Positions 33,168-40,820 of a stretch of DNA of 64,000 bases are shown here, in pieces (within the stretch, counting starts at the first letter, position 1; every line of letters begins with the position of its first letter). Location of the stretch: assembly GCF_019504385.1 (NCBI RefSeq), contig NZ_CP080590.1, positions 1,468,001 through 1,532,000 on the forward strand. The letters run 5' to 3'. The position numbers were made by a program, and so were the translations under genes. Source of the stretch: Devosia salina. Its GTDB lineage: Bacteria; Pseudomonadota; Alphaproteobacteria; Rhizobiales; Devosiaceae. Under the pieces are notes generated by a model. The model was not told where the DNA came from. It worked only from the letters and a program-made list of their open reading frames with translations, and ran no database searches.

Positions 33168-33194
33168 TCGCGGGTCCGAATTCGCGCTGCAGAT

Positions 33195-33208
33195 TTGATC
33201 CAGGTCCA
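33195..33208. promoter_or_regulatory. Degenerate FixK/FNR box (TTGATCCAGGTCCA)
   Basis: The left half is TTGAT and the right half GTCCA has one mismatch. It is centred 63.5 bp from the rightward host-attachment-like gene start, the same distance as the neighbouring box on the other side. Confidence 0.45.
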
Positions 33209-33264
33209 ATTGCCGCGCGCGGCGGCGGGGTAGGGTCGCCTTGTTCAACACGAAAGGCGTGGCG

Positions 33265-33726
33265 ATGTCCCGGACGATCATTCCCAACAAGGCACTCATT
33301 CTGGTCTGCGATGGCGCCAAGGCGCTCGTCTTTGAGAATGCAGGCGATGCCCAGGCCCTCAATCTCAAGCCTCTGGTCATCGAGGTCGAGCCGCACAAGC
33401 CGACCCGCGAGCTCGGATCGGACCGGCCCACGCGTGTCTATGACAGCATGGATGGTTCGCGCAGCGGCACTGACGAGACCGACTGGCATGAACAGGCCGA
33501 GGCCGATTTCCTGGTCGGGGTCGCAAGGTCGCTGGAACAGCTCGTCGCCGAGCGCCGGCCGCCGCAGCTGACGATCATTGCGCCACCACGGTCCCTTGGT
33601 GTGCTTCGCCGGGCCCTTGGTACGCCGTCATGGTCGGCGCCGACGGTCGAGATCGGCAAGGACTTGGTCAATCACCCGGTGGCCGAGATCGAGAACCAGC
33701 TCGCCGCTATGCGCCCGCCGGGCTAG
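33265..33726 (+). CDS. Host attachment protein family
   Basis: The 153-residue protein belongs to the family annotated as required for attachment to host cells (Pfam Host_attach). Typical stretches are KALILVCDGAKALVFENAGD and PQLTIIAPPRSLGVLRRALG. The name comes from an Agrobacterium study; the fold resembles an RNase H/eRF1-like domain and the biochemical role is unclear. It ends 20 bp inside the convergent phosphoribosyltransferase gene. A degenerate FixK box lies at the expected distance upstream. Confidence 0.78.
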   Translation: MSRTIIPNKALILVCDGAKALVFENAGDAQALNLKPLVIEVEPHKPTRELGSDRPTRVYDSMDGSRSGTDETDWHEQAEADFLVGVARSLEQLVAERRPPQLTIIAPPRSLGVLRRALGTPSWSAPTVEIGKDLVNHPVAEIENQLAAMRPPG

Positions 33727-34378
33727 GCGGGTCCTCCGGTCGGCCGAACCGCGCAAGGGTCGAGATAACCTCGTCATCCGACAATTGCCGGAAATCGCTG
33801 TAGAAATTGCCGATGGCGCCGAATACCTCATGCACCTCCAGGCATTCCACGATATCCGCATCCGCGCCGAGTTCGGCAATCGTCTCGGTCTGGCCGACCG
33901 GCACCGCCAGCACCAGGCGGCGAGGATGACGGCGGCGCAGTGCGCGCAGCGCTGCCCGCATCGTCGCGCCAGTGGCGACGCCATCATCGACCACGATCAC
34001 CGTGCGGTTCGTGACGTCCAGGGGCGGCCGGTCGCCGAGATAGTGCTGGCGGCGGCGTCGCAGCTCGGCCCTCTCGGCCATCCTGACGCGGTCGAACGCG
34101 GCCTCCGAGATCTGCGCCTGTGCGATGACGCCCTCGTTGCGCACGACGATGGGTTCGGGGTCGTCCACAATGGCCCCGGCAGCCAGCTCCGAATGGCCCG
34201 GTACGCCAATTTTGCGGACCAGCAGCAGGTCCAGGGGAGCGCCAAGCGCGGTGGCGACTTCGGCCGCGACCGGAACGCCACCACGCGGCAAGGCCAGCAC
34301 GATGGGATCGTCGCTTCTAAATCGCTCAAGGGCAGCCGCCAGTCGGCGTCCGGCATCGGTTCTGTCCGCAAAGCTCAT
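33707..34378 (-). CDS. Phosphoribosyltransferase-domain protein
   Basis: The 223-residue protein has the type I PRTase fold, with LALPRGGVPVAAEVA at the N-terminus and the PRPP loop TVIVVDDGVATGATMRAAL near residues 124-142. Proteins of this group are frequent in hypoxia and dormancy regulons but their substrate is not settled. It lies downstream of hsp20 on the same strand (139-bp gap) and may share its FixK promoter. It overlaps the convergent host-attachment gene by 20 bp. Confidence 0.82.
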   Translation of the reverse strand: MSFADRTDAGRRLAAALERFRSDDPIVLALPRGGVPVAAEVATALGAPLDLLLVRKIGVPGHSELAAGAIVDDPEPIVVRNEGVIAQAQISEAAFDRVRMAERAELRRRRQHYLGDRPPLDVTNRTVIVVDDGVATGATMRAALRALRRRHPRRLVLAVPVGQTETIAELGADADIVECLEVHEVFGAIGNFYSDFRQLSDDEVISTLARFGRPEDPPSPAGA

Positions 34379-34517
34379 GTCACGCGGCCTTCTCCAGTTT
34401 CGGCTATGGCGCCATCTCGCGGCGGGCTCCTCCATAACCTCGGCGGGGCTCGAAGTTAGGTCAGAGTTTGGCCAAGGTCAGGGCCGGGGACAGGCAGCCC
34501 CCGGCCCGCCAATGCAC

Positions 34518-35054
34518 TCAGGCCGCCTTGACCGTTACCTTCTGCTCGGGTTTCTGCGCCTCGGCCGATTTGGGCAGGGTCACGGTCAGGACGCCCTTGC
34601 TGAAACGCGCCTCGATCTTGTCTGCATCGACCCCGTCGGGCAGGGCAAAGGTCCGCTCGAACGATCCGAACTGGCGTTCGCGCAGATAGTAGTCGCCGGA
34701 CTTCTCTTCCTTCTCGTCCCGCTTTTCGCCCCTGATGGCAATATTGCCGTTACGCATCACGACTTCGATGTTCTTTTCATCAAGGCCCGGCAGTTCCGCG
34801 GTGATCTCGAAGGCCTTGTCCTGTTCGACGATGTCGACAGCGGGCGCAGACCATTCGAAGGATCGGCCGATACTGGCGGGCGCGCCGGCAGGCGGGGCAC
34901 GAAACGGCCGCAACCAGTCATTGCGATAGAAATCGTCGAAAAGCCGGTCGACTTCTTGCCGCAAGGCCTCGAAAGGCCGCCAGTTGGCCGGTTCGGCGCG
35001 AGTGGGCACTTTCCTCTCGTTTCGAATGGGAAGCTTGGTGGGAGTGTCGCTCAT
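34518..35054 (-). CDS. Small heat-shock protein Hsp20 (alpha-crystallin)
   Basis: The 178-residue protein has an alpha-crystallin domain at about residues 70-170 with VDIVEQDKAFEITAELPGLD and SFERTFALPDGVDADKIEA, then GVLTVTLPKS and an IxI-like VTV tail. Small heat-shock proteins hold unfolding clients as oligomers, and several are induced by hypoxia regulators. A perfect FixK box is centred 65.5 bp upstream, and AGGAGGAT precedes the ATG. Confidence 0.93.
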   Translation of the reverse strand: MSDTPTKLPIRNERKVPTRAEPANWRPFEALRQEVDRLFDDFYRNDWLRPFRAPPAGAPASIGRSFEWSAPAVDIVEQDKAFEITAELPGLDEKNIEVVMRNGNIAIRGEKRDEKEEKSGDYYLRERQFGSFERTFALPDGVDADKIEARFSKGVLTVTLPKSAEAQKPEQKVTVKAA

Positions 35055-35112
35055 GGTGAATCCTCCTGATTAGGATGCGCGTCCTCCATAGCGCTCCGGA
35101 CCCTGGCGCGAT

Positions 35113-35126
35113 TTGACGACGGTCAA
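35113..35126. promoter_or_regulatory. FixK/FNR box (TTGACGACGGTCAA)
   Basis: A perfect box centred 65.5 bp upstream of hsp20, and the right-hand limit of the FixK island. Confidence 0.8.
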
Positions 35127-35431
35127 ACCGGCCTTGCGCTCGCTGGCCCGGCGGCTAGAGCCGCCCAGAAGGTCTGCTCGACTTGCCATGAGGGTCCACC
35201 GGTTCGCCCCCAACGCTCCGCTCCTTACGCGTGCGTTCCATTGGCCTGCCGGCGGCAAGAACGTCCCGGGCGAAACTTTCATAAAATTGTCCATCGTCAA
35301 AAGTGTTGGGCGACCCATCGATACTTTTGCAGTGACTTGAAGGCGAGTGCCTGTGCTGCCAGCCGCTTCGACTGTGCAGGTAAATGCGCTTTGCTCTTGA
35401 GTGTAACTAGTCAGAAATCAGGAGTATTGAA
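35127..35431. other. Intergenic region without a recognised gene
   Basis: These 305 bp separate the FixK island from the repeat-protein gene. I see no gene, no further FixK box and no clear repeat. An AT-rich tract near 35276-35300 could hold the repeat-protein promoter. Confidence 0.4.
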
Positions 35432-36442
35432 ATGAAATCGAAGTATCTTCTTGGCGGTCTGTTTGCTCTTGGGACTTTGGTTGCCCCTCTTGCAGTTCAG
35501 GCGCAGCAGTTCACCACTATTTCTCAAGTGCTGGGCGTGTGCCCTGACCTGGATCAGGCCAGGGACTGTCCGCCCGCGGCCAGTGGTTTCCTTGGCGCAA
35601 GTTCGCGGAGCGATGTCGAGATTTCTACGCTGGCACTCACTCTTGCCCAGGCGGGACAATTCCCGCGCGTGCCGATGCCAGTCTGCCTCAATACTGCTGA
35701 CGGCATTCGTGTCCTGGCGCGCGGCGCCGCCAGCGCAGCAACAGCCCGGCAACTGAACGACATCGCTGACAGTCTCTGCTTGGGCGGGGGTACCGCCGCC
35801 ATTCCGGCCGCTACCCCACCGGCGCCTGCCGTGTCGCTCGCCTCGGAGGGCGAGGGCGATGACAACGGCGGTAGCTCCAACGGTGGCGACTCCAACGGTG
35901 GCGACTCCAATGGCGGCGACACCAATGGTGGCGACGGCAATGGCGGTCACGGTAATGGCGGTCACGGTAATGGCGGTCACGGTAATGGTGGCCATGGCAA
36001 TGGCGGTCACGGCAATGGCGGTCACGGCAATGGTGGCCATGGCAATGGTGGCCATGGCAATGGCGGTCACGGCAATGGCGGCCACGGTAATGGTGGCCAT
36101 GGCAATGGCGGTCACGGCAATGGCGGTCACGGCAATGGCGGCCACGGTAATGGTGGCCATGGCAATGGCGGCGACGACAATGGCGGCCATGGCAATGGCG
36201 GCCACGGCAATGGCGGCCACGGCAATGGCGGCCACGGCAATGGCGGCCACGGCAATGGTGGCCACGGCAATGGTGGCCATGGCAATGGTGGCCATGGCAA
36301 TGGCGGCCACGGCAATGGTGGCCATGGCAATGGTGGCCATGGCAATGGTGGCCATGGCAATGGCGGCCACGGCAACGGTGGCCACGGCAACGGTGGCCAT
36401 GGCAATGGCGGCCATGGGAACGGCGGCCATGGCAAGGACTGA
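35432..36442 (+). CDS. Secreted Gly/Asn/His-rich pentapeptide-repeat protein
   Basis: The 336-residue protein starts with a signal peptide (YLLGGLFALGTLVAPLAVQA, cleavage before QQF). A roughly 110-residue globular part with four cysteines follows (CPDLDQARDCP, PVCLNTADG, SLCLGGG), then a low-complexity tail from residue 145. The tail has 38 units of five residues: five with D/S/T, one NGGDD and 32 NGGH. The tail would be flexible, hydrophilic and able to bind many metal ions through His. I know no family. Its stop overlaps the next gene's start. AGGAG precedes the ATG. Confidence 0.75.
   Translation: MKSKYLLGGLFALGTLVAPLAVQAQQFTTISQVLGVCPDLDQARDCPPAASGFLGASSRSDVEISTLALTLAQAGQFPRVPMPVCLNTADGIRVLARGAASAATARQLNDIADSLCLGGGTAAIPAATPPAPAVSLASEGEGDDNGGSSNGGDSNGGDSNGGDTNGGDGNGGHGNGGHGNGGHGNGGHGNGGHGNGGHGNGGHGNGGHGNGGHGNGGHGNGGHGNGGHGNGGHGNGGHGNGGHGNGGDDNGGHGNGGHGNGGHGNGGHGNGGHGNGGHGNGGHGNGGHGNGGHGNGGHGNGGHGNGGHGNGGHGNGGHGNGGHGNGGHGNGGHGKD
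35864..36434. repeat. 15-bp minisatellite encoding NGGHG units
   Basis: About 38 tandem 15-bp units, mostly GGCAATGGCGGCCAC with third-position changes, code for the pentapeptide tail. The synonymous variation (GGC/GGT, CAC/CAT, AAT/AAC) argues for an old, selected protein repeat rather than a fresh replication slip. Confidence 0.9.
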
Positions 36443-37655
36443 CGCGACTGTGCTGGCCAAGCCAGCTCACGCCGTCAACGGGGCAGGACGAGGAGAGGGG
36501 AAACCCTCTCCCCCTCGGGAAGGCGGGGGGAAATTTCCCCCGCTTGCCTTTGGTCTGGCTGCCCTGGCCGTTCTGGCGGCTGTCCCGGCTCTGGCCGAGG
36601 ACGATTACTATCCACCACGCACGGACTGGTCGAGCTACTGGGAAGGCAACCTCAACATCTCGGTTTTCGTCTTTCGGGACATCAACCGAAACGGCCTCTA
36701 CGATCTCGGTGACCAGCCCATGTCAGGCATCATCGTCGATGCGGAAGGCATGGGACGGCCCATATGGGCGGTGTCCAACGGGGCGGGCTTTGCCAATTTC
36801 ACCATGTCGGGCACGCAGTCGGATGCCGCGATCATGTTCGAGGGGACCTATGAATTCACCGTTCGGGTTCCGTCCCACTGGCTTGTCACGACCGGCAATG
36901 CGGTTCAGACCACCGAATTCAAGTCTCGTCCGGGTAGTCCGGCAGATCTGATTGCTGACCCCGCGCCGCACCTTGTCGGGCTCGCGCCGGAACTGCGGCT
37001 CCTTGGAACTTTTCCGGATCCCAGCACCACCGACATCGTCCTTGCCGGTCCCGATCGTGCCACGCGCCGCCTGCATGCCGATAGCGCGCATCGCTTCGCG
37101 GTTGCGGTCGAGCAGGGGGCCTGGCACAACAAGCTGGCCCCGGGGCGCGACCTCGACGTGAATACGACCCCGGTCCAGGTCGCCCAGGCCTGGTGGTCTT
37201 CGCCCGATCCGGTCGGCGCTAGCGAAAAGATCACCTTTGATGATCTGCAGAGCGAGGGTGTCCTCAAGATTCCATCGGGCTATGGCGGGCTGGGCTGGGA
37301 CAATTTCGTCATGACCCACCGCAAGTTCTACGACCCGGAAGGATACCGGAACGGCGTCATGTCGGGAGAATTCCTCGCCTATAATGGGTCAGGTCATCCG
37401 GCCGCGATCAGCAGCAGCAAGCCCTTCAACTTCGTTGGCGGCTATTTCGGCGCCTCATCGCTGGAAGCCGAGGGCGAGACCCTGTTGATCACCGCATTCA
37501 AGGGCGACCAGCCCGCATATCACGAGGAGATGACACTTTCGGCACTCGGCCCGACCTATCTCGCCGCTGATTTCGACGGGATAACGCGGCTCGAATTCCG
37601 GACCGCCCATTATTGGCAGTTCACAGCGGACGATCTGACCGTGGTGCTGCCCTAG
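36429..37655 (+). CDS. Secreted SdrD_B-like domain protein
   Basis: From the ATG at 36429 the product is 408 residues. An unusual leader of about 35 residues (with GKPSPPREGGGK) precedes a signal-like segment LAFGLAALAVLAAVPALA, followed by mature EDDYYPP. The module NISVFVFRDINRNGLYDLGD at about residues 75-95 is an SdrD_B-like/calcium-type fold (xDxNxNGxxDxGD). The rest resembles a surface or exported beta protein of unknown role. No start codon lies between the palindromes and the signal segment. It overlaps the repeat-protein gene by 14 nt. Confidence 0.65.
   Translation: MARTDATVLAKPAHAVNGAGRGEGKPSPPREGGGKFPPLAFGLAALAVLAAVPALAEDDYYPPRTDWSSYWEGNLNISVFVFRDINRNGLYDLGDQPMSGIIVDAEGMGRPIWAVSNGAGFANFTMSGTQSDAAIMFEGTYEFTVRVPSHWLVTTGNAVQTTEFKSRPGSPADLIADPAPHLVGLAPELRLLGTFPDPSTTDIVLAGPDRATRRLHADSAHRFAVAVEQGAWHNKLAPGRDLDVNTTPVQVAQAWWSSPDPVGASEKITFDDLQSEGVLKIPSGYGGLGWDNFVMTHRKFYDPEGYRNGVMSGEFLAYNGSGHPAAISSSKPFNFVGGYFGASSLEAEGETLLITAFKGDQPAYHEEMTLSALGPTYLAADFDGITRLEFRTAHYWQFTADDLTVVLP
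36492..36541. repeat. Palindromic repeat pair inside the leader of the 36429 gene
   Basis: GGAGAGGG-GAAA-CCCTCTCC (36492-36511) is a perfect 8-bp stem with a GNRA loop, and GGGGGAAATTTCCCCC (36526-36541) is a 16-bp palindrome. Both lie in the coding frame just ahead of the signal peptide, as if a REP-like element had inserted there. Confidence 0.65.
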
Positions 37656-37759
37656 AGCGCTTTCAGCAAAAAGTGGACACCACTTTTGCGGTTCGAAAGC
37701 GTGACAAAACAAAGAGATAGAGTTCCCGTTCTGATTCAATCAGAACGGGAATGCTCTAG
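37652..37759. repeat. Palindromic intergenic element
   Basis: The element starts CTAGAGCGCTTTC and ends AATGCTCTAG, with an internal CAAAAAGTGGACACCACTTTTG palindrome region and TTCCCGTTCTGATT (37723-37736) perfectly inverted at 37738-37751. This mosaic closely resembles the short palindromic elements scattered through rhizobial genomes. It abuts the stop of the SdrD_B-like gene and may terminate transcription. Confidence 0.7.
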
Positions 37760-37778
37760 TCCGCAGACCCCGTATCAG

Positions 37779-38303
37779 TCAGGGCGTCCACACCATCGGG
37801 TCGGCACTGGAGACCGCGAGTATGCGATAGGAGACCTTGCTCAGTGGCAGCACATCGCCCACCAGATTGTCGAGCACCAGATCGTCGAGGTCGGTCTTGA
37901 CGATCAGGATGGCGTGATCGATGCCCTCCCGGGTGCGAACATGCGCCAGGCGCAGGGCACTCGATGGCAGGCCGGCATTCATCAGCGCATTGCGCTTGGT
38001 CAGCACATAGTCCTCGCAGTCGCCGGCGGTCGCTCCAAGGGTCCACACATCGGGACCGGGGTCGTTTCGGGGACGGATCGAGTGATTGATCTGGCTGTTC
38101 ACGCGCCGGATGCTCGCGAGCATCTCGCTGGTCAGCGCCACCTGGGACTTGCCACCGCCACGGCATTGCGCAGGTTGCTGCAGGCAGAACAGCTGGAAGC
38201 CCAGCGGTGCCGCCGATGCTGCATAGCTTGAAGTCGGGGTGGCTGAAAACGTGAAGGCAGCGAGTGCCGCCGCAAGGGAAACTTTGAAGGCGTGAGCAAA
38301 CAT
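37779..38303 (-). CDS. Bacterial transglutaminase-like cysteine peptidase (BTLCP)
   Basis: The 174-residue protein has a signal peptide (AAALAAFTFSATPTSSYA) and the BTLCP signatures GATAGDCEDYVLTKRNAL, with the catalytic Cys near residue 95, and DHAILIVKTDLDDLVLDNL, with the catalytic His. These periplasmic proteases (DUF920) are widespread in alphaproteobacteria; the LapG branch cleaves surface adhesins, but no LapD partner is here. The neighbouring secreted repeat proteins are possible clients only by position. Confidence 0.85.
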   Translation of the reverse strand: MFAHAFKVSLAAALAAFTFSATPTSSYAASAAPLGFQLFCLQQPAQCRGGGKSQVALTSEMLASIRRVNSQINHSIRPRNDPGPDVWTLGATAGDCEDYVLTKRNALMNAGLPSSALRLAHVRTREGIDHAILIVKTDLDDLVLDNLVGDVLPLSKVSYRILAVSSADPMVWTP

Positions 38304-38582
38304 GGGCGTGTCCCATAATGAAGCGGGACTGAGTGTGCCAACACATTTGTTAACGAATTCCTGCGCCCGCGGGCGACAGGTGATCCATGCGGGATGACCG
38401 GAGAGACGTGCTCTCCCCGACGAATAGTTGGAGCCCTCAATTCGTTAACTCGACGCTGATTCAGCGTCTAGACCAGACGGATTAGCCCGGTAACAAGTTT
38501 GTGAACGACCGGCCGCAGGGTGCTGGGGCCACCAGAATGGCCGCGAGAGTACCAGCGTGCGAGCGGGAGGGACCGAATCGGC

Positions 38583-38629
38583 TGGTGATCCCGGCGGGAT
38601 TCGAACCCACGACCCCAGGATTAGGAATT
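38583..38629 (-). other. 3' fragment of tRNA-Arg(CCU): attachment site
   Basis: Read on the minus strand the sequence holds the anticodon-loop part TTCCTAATCC, the variable region, the T-arm GTGGGTTCGAATCCCGC and CGGGATCACCA with the encoded CCA end. The acceptor 5' strand (GATCCCG), D-arm and 5' anticodon stem are missing at the expected distance, so this is only the 3' part of a tRNA gene. This is the usual footprint of an integrase that recombines in the anticodon/T-arm region. An intact copy should exist at the other end of the element; I did not find it in the window. Confidence 0.75.
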
Positions 38630-38759
38630 CGGACATCGCCTCATGTTCGAGGGTTCTGAGCGGTCGGCAATTTGAAGCTAATCCGAGATAGCTTCTTGTG
38701 AATTAACGAAGATTTCTGCTGAGGCCTTGCAGCCAGGGCGAATGCCGTATTTCTTGGCG

Positions 38760-38812
38760 GTCGTCCCAATGTCGTCCCAATGGCCGCATTGGATCGAAAG
38801 GTCGTCCCAATG
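38760..38812 (+). repeat. Three GTCGTCCCAATG direct repeats at the integrase start
   Basis: Identical 12-mers lie at 38760-38771, 38771-38782 and 38801-38812. The second and third contain the two candidate integrase start codons. Repeats of this kind next to att sites commonly act as arm-type integrase binding sites. Confidence 0.65.
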
Positions 38813-40261
38813 CCCACCACCATTACCGCCGCCGTAGTCGCCAAGGCCAAGGCAGACGCTCGCCCTGGCTCCAAGCGCTATGAGGTCTCCGATGCGCGTG
38901 CCAAGGGACTCGTCCTGCGAGTCGGGCCCAGTGGCGCAGTCTGGCAATTCCGGTTCGCCGTCAACGGCAAGGACACCCGACTGGCCCTTGGCGACATCGA
39001 GACGTGGACCATCGCCGAAGCCCGCGACATTGTTGGCCGAGGGCAGGCGATGTTGCGCGATCGATCCGGGATGCCCGATGCGAAGTGGATCGAGCGATTG
39101 CTGGTGCGCACCGGCAAGATCGCCGAAGCCACGATGGCACCGGCGCCCGAGAGGCCCCGCGACGTGTTCAAGTGGAGTTTCGAGCAGGGGCGGGCGGAGT
39201 TCCTGGGCGAGATGAAGCGCACGAAATCGCCGATCACTGCCGCTGACTACCGGCAGAAGATCTGCGCCGCCGAATTCGAACCATTCCTGAAGCGCCCCCT
39301 GCCGACGATCACACGTGCCGAGATGGCCGGCGTCGTCGGCAAGATCCATCGTTCTGGTCGAGAGACCCACGCTGCCAACACGGCTAGGGTGGTGTCGGCG
39401 ATGTGGAGCTGGCTTGAAAAAGACCAGCAGATCGATGCGGCGGGCGTGACCCCAGGCGTCATGCGTGGACTGAAGGCCCCGGAGCGCACGCGGCGCCCAT
39501 CGAAGCGCATGGTTGCCGATCCTACGCTGGAGGACCTGGGCCGCATCATCGCCATTGCGCGCAGCGGTGCCATCGATCCGATTATCGGCTGCGCCGTGGA
39601 GCTCGTCGTTTGGACGGCACAGCGACGCCGCGCCGTGGCGTCGCCTATGATTGAGGACTTCCGCGCGCTCAATGGCGACGAAGAAGGCCTTTGGTATGTC
39701 TATGCTGATGATCGGAAACGGTCGGACGGCGAAGCCCATGTCGTGCCTTTGCCGGCGTCGGCCTGGGCGTGCGTGAAGCGAGCGATGGCAATTGTTGAAG
39801 CGGCGTGGCACCGTCGCCTCGATGACGACCCGGATGCGTCAAAACCAGAATACCTGTTTCCGCAGACGCGGGCCCGTCGACGCGGGATGCCGTTGACGCA
39901 TCTCGATCCGTCGACACTCACTCATGCCATGGGCTTTATGCCCGGTGTCGAGAACAGCCCCCACGACGTTCGGCGGATCTTTGGTACGTATGGCGAGCGC
40001 GTGCTCGGCTGGAGCCGGCTGTCATCGAAAATGATCCTCGATCATAGTGAAGGTGGGCTGCGGACGGATGTGACGGGCAAGCACTATAGCCTTCACGATG
40101 GGACGCACGAGAAATGGCCCATCATGCGGAAATGGGCAGCGGCCGTGGAGGAGGATGTCGCCCGGGCTGTCGAAGGCCTGGAGCCCATCGACGAGCTCAA
40201 GGGGGCGATCGCGGAGCGGCGTTACAAGGGATCGGGGCTGAGGATGCTGGCGGCGGAATAG
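38810..40261 (+). CDS. P4-type tyrosine site-specific integrase
   Basis: The 483-residue recombinase has the N-terminal arm-binding DUF4102-like domain (GSKRYEVSDARAKGLVLRVG), a core-binding domain and a catalytic domain. Catalytic residues are recognisable: Arg in TAQRRRAVAS (about residue 270), HDVRR (about 385), His in LDHSEG (about 411) and the Tyr nucleophile in KHYSLHD (about 425). It lies 180 bp from the tRNA fragment and reads inward. I chose MPTTIT as start; an ATG at 38780 is also possible. Confidence 0.9.
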   Translation: MPTTITAAVVAKAKADARPGSKRYEVSDARAKGLVLRVGPSGAVWQFRFAVNGKDTRLALGDIETWTIAEARDIVGRGQAMLRDRSGMPDAKWIERLLVRTGKIAEATMAPAPERPRDVFKWSFEQGRAEFLGEMKRTKSPITAADYRQKICAAEFEPFLKRPLPTITRAEMAGVVGKIHRSGRETHAANTARVVSAMWSWLEKDQQIDAAGVTPGVMRGLKAPERTRRPSKRMVADPTLEDLGRIIAIARSGAIDPIIGCAVELVVWTAQRRRAVASPMIEDFRALNGDEEGLWYVYADDRKRSDGEAHVVPLPASAWACVKRAMAIVEAAWHRRLDDDPDASKPEYLFPQTRARRRGMPLTHLDPSTLTHAMGFMPGVENSPHDVRRIFGTYGERVLGWSRLSSKMILDHSEGGLRTDVTGKHYSLHDGTHEKWPIMRKWAAAVEEDVARAVEGLEPIDELKGAIAERRYKGSGLRMLAAE

Positions 40262-40264
40262 AGA

Positions 40265-40284
40265 AGGGGCCCCGTGGGGCCCCT
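40265..40284. terminator. Bidirectional hairpin between convergent genes
   Basis: AGGGGCCCC (40265-40273) and GGGGCCCCT (40276-40284) form a perfect 9-bp stem with a 2-nt loop, between the stop of the integrase and that of the convergent XRE gene. No long U-tract is present. Confidence 0.55.
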
Positions 40285-40289
40285 GTCGA

Positions 40290-40820
40290 CTATCTTGCGT
40301 TGTCGTCCTCGATGATCTCCGCAATTTCCCGGTATGAGTATTCTTCTTTCTCGCCGAGGTTCCGAAACAGCACGTGCGTCTCATCGGCTGCTACGCCCTC
40401 TTGTCCGCTACCGTCCCATTCGCTCCAGTCGATGTCGTGCACCGCGGAGTTCGTATCGAAATCCGGCAGTTCGGGCTCGTCATCGATGTCGAAGTCTTCG
40501 CTCTTGAGATCTCGCGCCAGGGCCGCGAATTCGTTGATCTCGGGGAACATGCCGACGATGCTGGTGGCCTCCTTGATCTGTTTCCTCAGGGCCTCCAGCT
40601 TGAAGGGCCGTTCATCGATGTACTCGTCGGGGATGCCGTGTTCTTCGTACATGTGCAGGAGCCTTTCGAGATAGATGGGGATAGGGCGGGCGTCGCTTTC
40701 GTATTTTCGGATCATGACAGCCGTTGTGCCTGCCGTGCCCGTGTAACCGAAAGCGCGACCCAGTTGGATTGCGCTCAAGCCAAGCCGCTTGCGGATGGCC
40801 TTCATTTCATGGCCCCTCAT
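40290..40820 (-). CDS. XRE-type helix-turn-helix regulator
   Basis: The 176-residue protein has an N-terminal helix-turn-helix (MKAIRKRLGLSAIQLGRAFG then TAVMIRKYESDARPIPIYL) typical of XRE/Cro regulators, followed by an acidic C-terminal half (FDIDDEPELPDFD). It starts at an ATG overlapping the previous gene's stop (ATGA) with AAGGGA upstream. It is the third gene of a leftward operon in the integrated element. It is the natural candidate to bind the paired TATGCA-NN-TGCATA operators at 41822-41863. Confidence 0.78.
   Translation of the reverse strand: MRGHEMKAIRKRLGLSAIQLGRAFGYTGTAGTTAVMIRKYESDARPIPIYLERLLHMYEEHGIPDEYIDERPFKLEALRKQIKEATSIVGMFPEINEFAALARDLKSEDFDIDDEPELPDFDTNSAVHDIDWSEWDGSGQEGVAADETHVLFRNLGEKEEYSYREIAEIIEDDNAR

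Noticed and set aside
35859..36460. Long frames on both strands across the pentapeptide repeat (Met/Ala/Thr/Val-rich, Pro/Trp-rich and Arg/His/Cys-rich products)
   Set aside because: A 15-bp repeat without stop codons keeps every frame open; only the frame with a signal peptide and ribosome binding site is credible.
37760..38440. Frames overlapping the cysteine peptidase gene on the same strand (37756-38346 and 38132-38440)
   Set aside because: The 37779-38303 frame has a signal peptide and both catalytic motifs; the others are shifted shadows.
38583..38660. Complete tRNA gene
   Set aside because: The T-arm and CCA end are perfect, but no 5' acceptor strand, D-arm or 5' anticodon stem is present within 76 nt.
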